Origin: Nitrospirillum pindoramense
Lineage (GTDB): Bacteria > Pseudomonadota > Alphaproteobacteria > Azospirillales > Azospirillaceae
NCBI RefSeq assembly: GCF_007827955.1
Contig: NZ_VITR01000012.1
Coordinates: forward strand, 164,819-228,818
DNA length: 64,000 nt
Direction of reading: 5' to 3'
Positions 62,644 through 64,000 of this stretch are shown one piece after another. A program made the position numbers and the translations under genes. Under the pieces are notes generated by a model. The model ran no database searches. It was not told the DNA's origin and worked only from the letters and a program-made list of their open reading frames with translations. Positions within the stretch are counted from its first letter, which is position 1. Each line of letters begins with the position of its first letter.

Positions 62644-63909
62644 GTGGCGGTGGAACAGGTGGTCCGGGGCACGGCGCTGGCCGGCGGGACGTCTGCGGTT
62701 TCTGAAGCGGATACGGGCACACGCCGGGGCACCGGGTTGCTGACCCAGCGCGGCGTGGGGTTCGTCGCCATGCTGGCCATGCTGATGTCCTTCGGGTCCA
62801 TGTCGGTCGACATGTACCTGCCGGCCATGCCGCAGATCGCCCATGATCTGGGCATCACCCAGGCCGGCGTGGAATCCTCGCTCACCGCCTTCTTCCTGGC
62901 TTTCGGTCTCTGCCAGCTTTTCTGGGGTCCCCTGGGCGACCGCTTCGGTCGCCGCGGCCCCATCCTGGTGGGCATCCTGCTCTATCTGGTGGGCAGCGCC
63001 GGCTGCGCCGCCGCCCAGAACATCACGACCCTCAGCCTGTGCCGCGCGGTGCAGGCGGCCGGCGCCTGCGCCGCGCCCGTCCTGGCCCGCGCCATGGTGC
63101 GCGACGTGTTCGAGCGCGACCGTGCCGCCAGCGTGTTCTCCATGATGATGCTGGTCATGGGCATCGCGCCCATGGCGGCGCCGCTGTTGGGTGGCCAGGT
63201 CCTGGCCTATCTGGATTGGCGGGCCATCTTCTGGGTGCAGGCGGGCTTCGGCCTCGTGGCCATGGTCGGCCTGATATCGCAGCCGGAAACCCTGAATCCG
63301 GCGACGCGGGCGCAGTCGCACTGGCTGACGCAGTTGCGCAACTATGGCCAGCTGTTGGTCAGTGGGCGCTTCCTGGGCTACGCGCTGACCTCCAGCATGA
63401 TCTACGGCGGCATGTTCGCCTACATCGCCGGCACGCCCTTCGTGTACATCAATTATTTCAAGGTACCGGCCGACCTGTACGGCCTGCTGTTCGGCCTTAA
63501 CATCGTCGGCATGATCATCGTCAACATGATCAACAGCCGCCTGGTGCTGCGCCTGGGCACGGACCGGCTGCTGGCCCTTGGGTCCGCCTGCATCGCCCTG
63601 TTCGGCATCGGGCTCGCCATCGCGGGCTGGACCGGCGCGGGGGGCCTCTGGGGCATCGTCGCCGGCCTGTTCCTGTTCATGGCTTTCACCGGGCTGATCG
63701 GCGCCAACGCCACGGCCGGCGCCCTGGCCTCCTACCCCCACATGGCGGGCACGGCGTCGGCCCTGATGGGGTCCAGCCAGTTCGTCACCGGCGCGGTGGT
63801 GGGCACCTTGGTGGGCTGGCTGGCCGACGGCACGCCTTGGCCCATGGCCGCCATCATCGGTGCCCTGGGTATCCTGGGCCTGGTCTTCAATCGCCTTCTG
63901 ATCCGCTAG
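62644..63909 (+). CDS. Bcr/CflA family multidrug MFS exporter
   Basis: Proton antiporter of 421 aa with 12 predicted membrane helices. Family features: SMSVDMYLPAMPQIAHDLG in helix 1, LCQLFWGPLGDRFGRRGPIL (motif A), LSLCRAVQAAGACAAPVLARAMVRD and MGIAPMAAPLLGGQ. Relatives export bicyclomycin, chloramphenicol or sulfonamides, and some export cysteine. GTG 62644 is chosen because AGGGGG lies five bases upstream; TTG 62611 and GTG 62620 are possible. The gene stands alone. Confidence 0.88.
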   Translation: MAVEQVVRGTALAGGTSAVSEADTGTRRGTGLLTQRGVGFVAMLAMLMSFGSMSVDMYLPAMPQIAHDLGITQAGVESSLTAFFLAFGLCQLFWGPLGDRFGRRGPILVGILLYLVGSAGCAAAQNITTLSLCRAVQAAGACAAPVLARAMVRDVFERDRAASVFSMMMLVMGIAPMAAPLLGGQVLAYLDWRAIFWVQAGFGLVAMVGLISQPETLNPATRAQSHWLTQLRNYGQLLVSGRFLGYALTSSMIYGGMFAYIAGTPFVYINYFKVPADLYGLLFGLNIVGMIIVNMINSRLVLRLGTDRLLALGSACIALFGIGLAIAGWTGAGGLWGIVAGLFLFMAFTGLIGANATAGALASYPHMAGTASALMGSSQFVTGAVVGTLVGWLADGTPWPMAAIIGALGILGLVFNRLLIR

Positions 63910-64000
63910 CAGGGTGCGGAAGAATGGAGCGTTAAGGCCCCTTTCCCCATGAACCAAGCCGATTGAAGGCTTGATCGAGGGGCTACGGGCCGCTTTTGCG
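63910..64000. other. Window end, no gene seen
   Basis: 91 bp after the exporter gene contain no supported feature. Confidence 0.4.

Overview
This is a 64 kb stretch of GC-rich (roughly two-thirds G+C) chromosome from an alphaproteobacterium. The mix of FlbT, a FlmG-like flagellin glycosyltransferase architecture, MbfA, an aceA-linked ScfR/RamB-type regulator and several SusC-less TonB-dependent receptors points to the Rhodospirillales, perhaps an Azospirillaceae such as Nitrospirillum or Niveispirillum. That placement is inference from gene content. No rRNA, tRNA, insertion sequence, integrase or CRISPR array was recognised.

Layout. 1-2.8 kb: end of a duplicated-permease anion ABC transporter and its ATPase. 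2.9-5.1 kb: secreted prolyl oligopeptidase. 5.2-8.3 kb: compact acyl cassette (AMP ligase, FabG-like SDR, FabH-like KAS III) with no acyl carrier protein. 8.5-16.5 kb: flagellin locus on the minus strand with flbT, fliC, two TPR-glycosyltransferases and a FlaG-like protein; a putative sigma-54 promoter and a 5'-UTR hairpin lie before fliC. 16.5-20 kb: metallo-hydrolase, HD-GYP phosphodiesterase, a 750-bp gene-free gap, and a small unknown gene overlapping a MarR-like regulator. 20-25.9 kb: CurA-type reductase, a TonB receptor, and a TPR-aspartyl beta-hydroxylase fusion. 26-33.3 kb: TetR regulator divergent from a tripartite efflux pump (NodT, EmrA, EmrB types), followed by a TonB receptor whose upstream region carries a similar operator core. 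33.7-40.4 kb: a small periplasmic protein and two more TonB receptors, one with a Pho-box-like site. 41-47.5 kb: hybrid histidine kinase, MbfA iron exporter, LysE exporter, Sel1-like lipoprotein. 47.6-50.2 kb: SxxK hydrolase divergent from a class 3 lipase. 50.3-55.4 kb: glyoxylate shunt (aceB, aceA) and a divergent ScfR/RamB-like regulator, with a phased TTGTAA array between aceA and the regulator and two REP-like hairpins between aceA and aceB. 55.4-60.8 kb: lipocalin-like secreted protein, amidohydrolase, PhyH oxygenase and two tandem DUF6624-type proteins, with a fossil of the duplication between them. 60.8-64 kb: YchJ-like protein, two Tyr/His-rich lipoproteins (one only 41 aa) and a Bcr/CflA exporter.

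How the parts work together. The flagellar block looks like a filament synthesis and decoration module: FlbT sits beside the flagellin whose mRNA leader it may control, and two glycosyltransferases are encoded just upstream. The glyoxylate block supports growth on acetate or fatty acids. The TonB receptors, efflux pump, beta-hydroxylase and exporters suggest a nutrient-scavenging, xenobiotic-exposed soil or rhizosphere life. No wholly new multi-gene system stands out; the least explained items are the two-enzyme flagellin glycosylation set with its neighbouring acyl cassette, the phased operator array, the conserved duplication fossil and the mini-lipoproteins.
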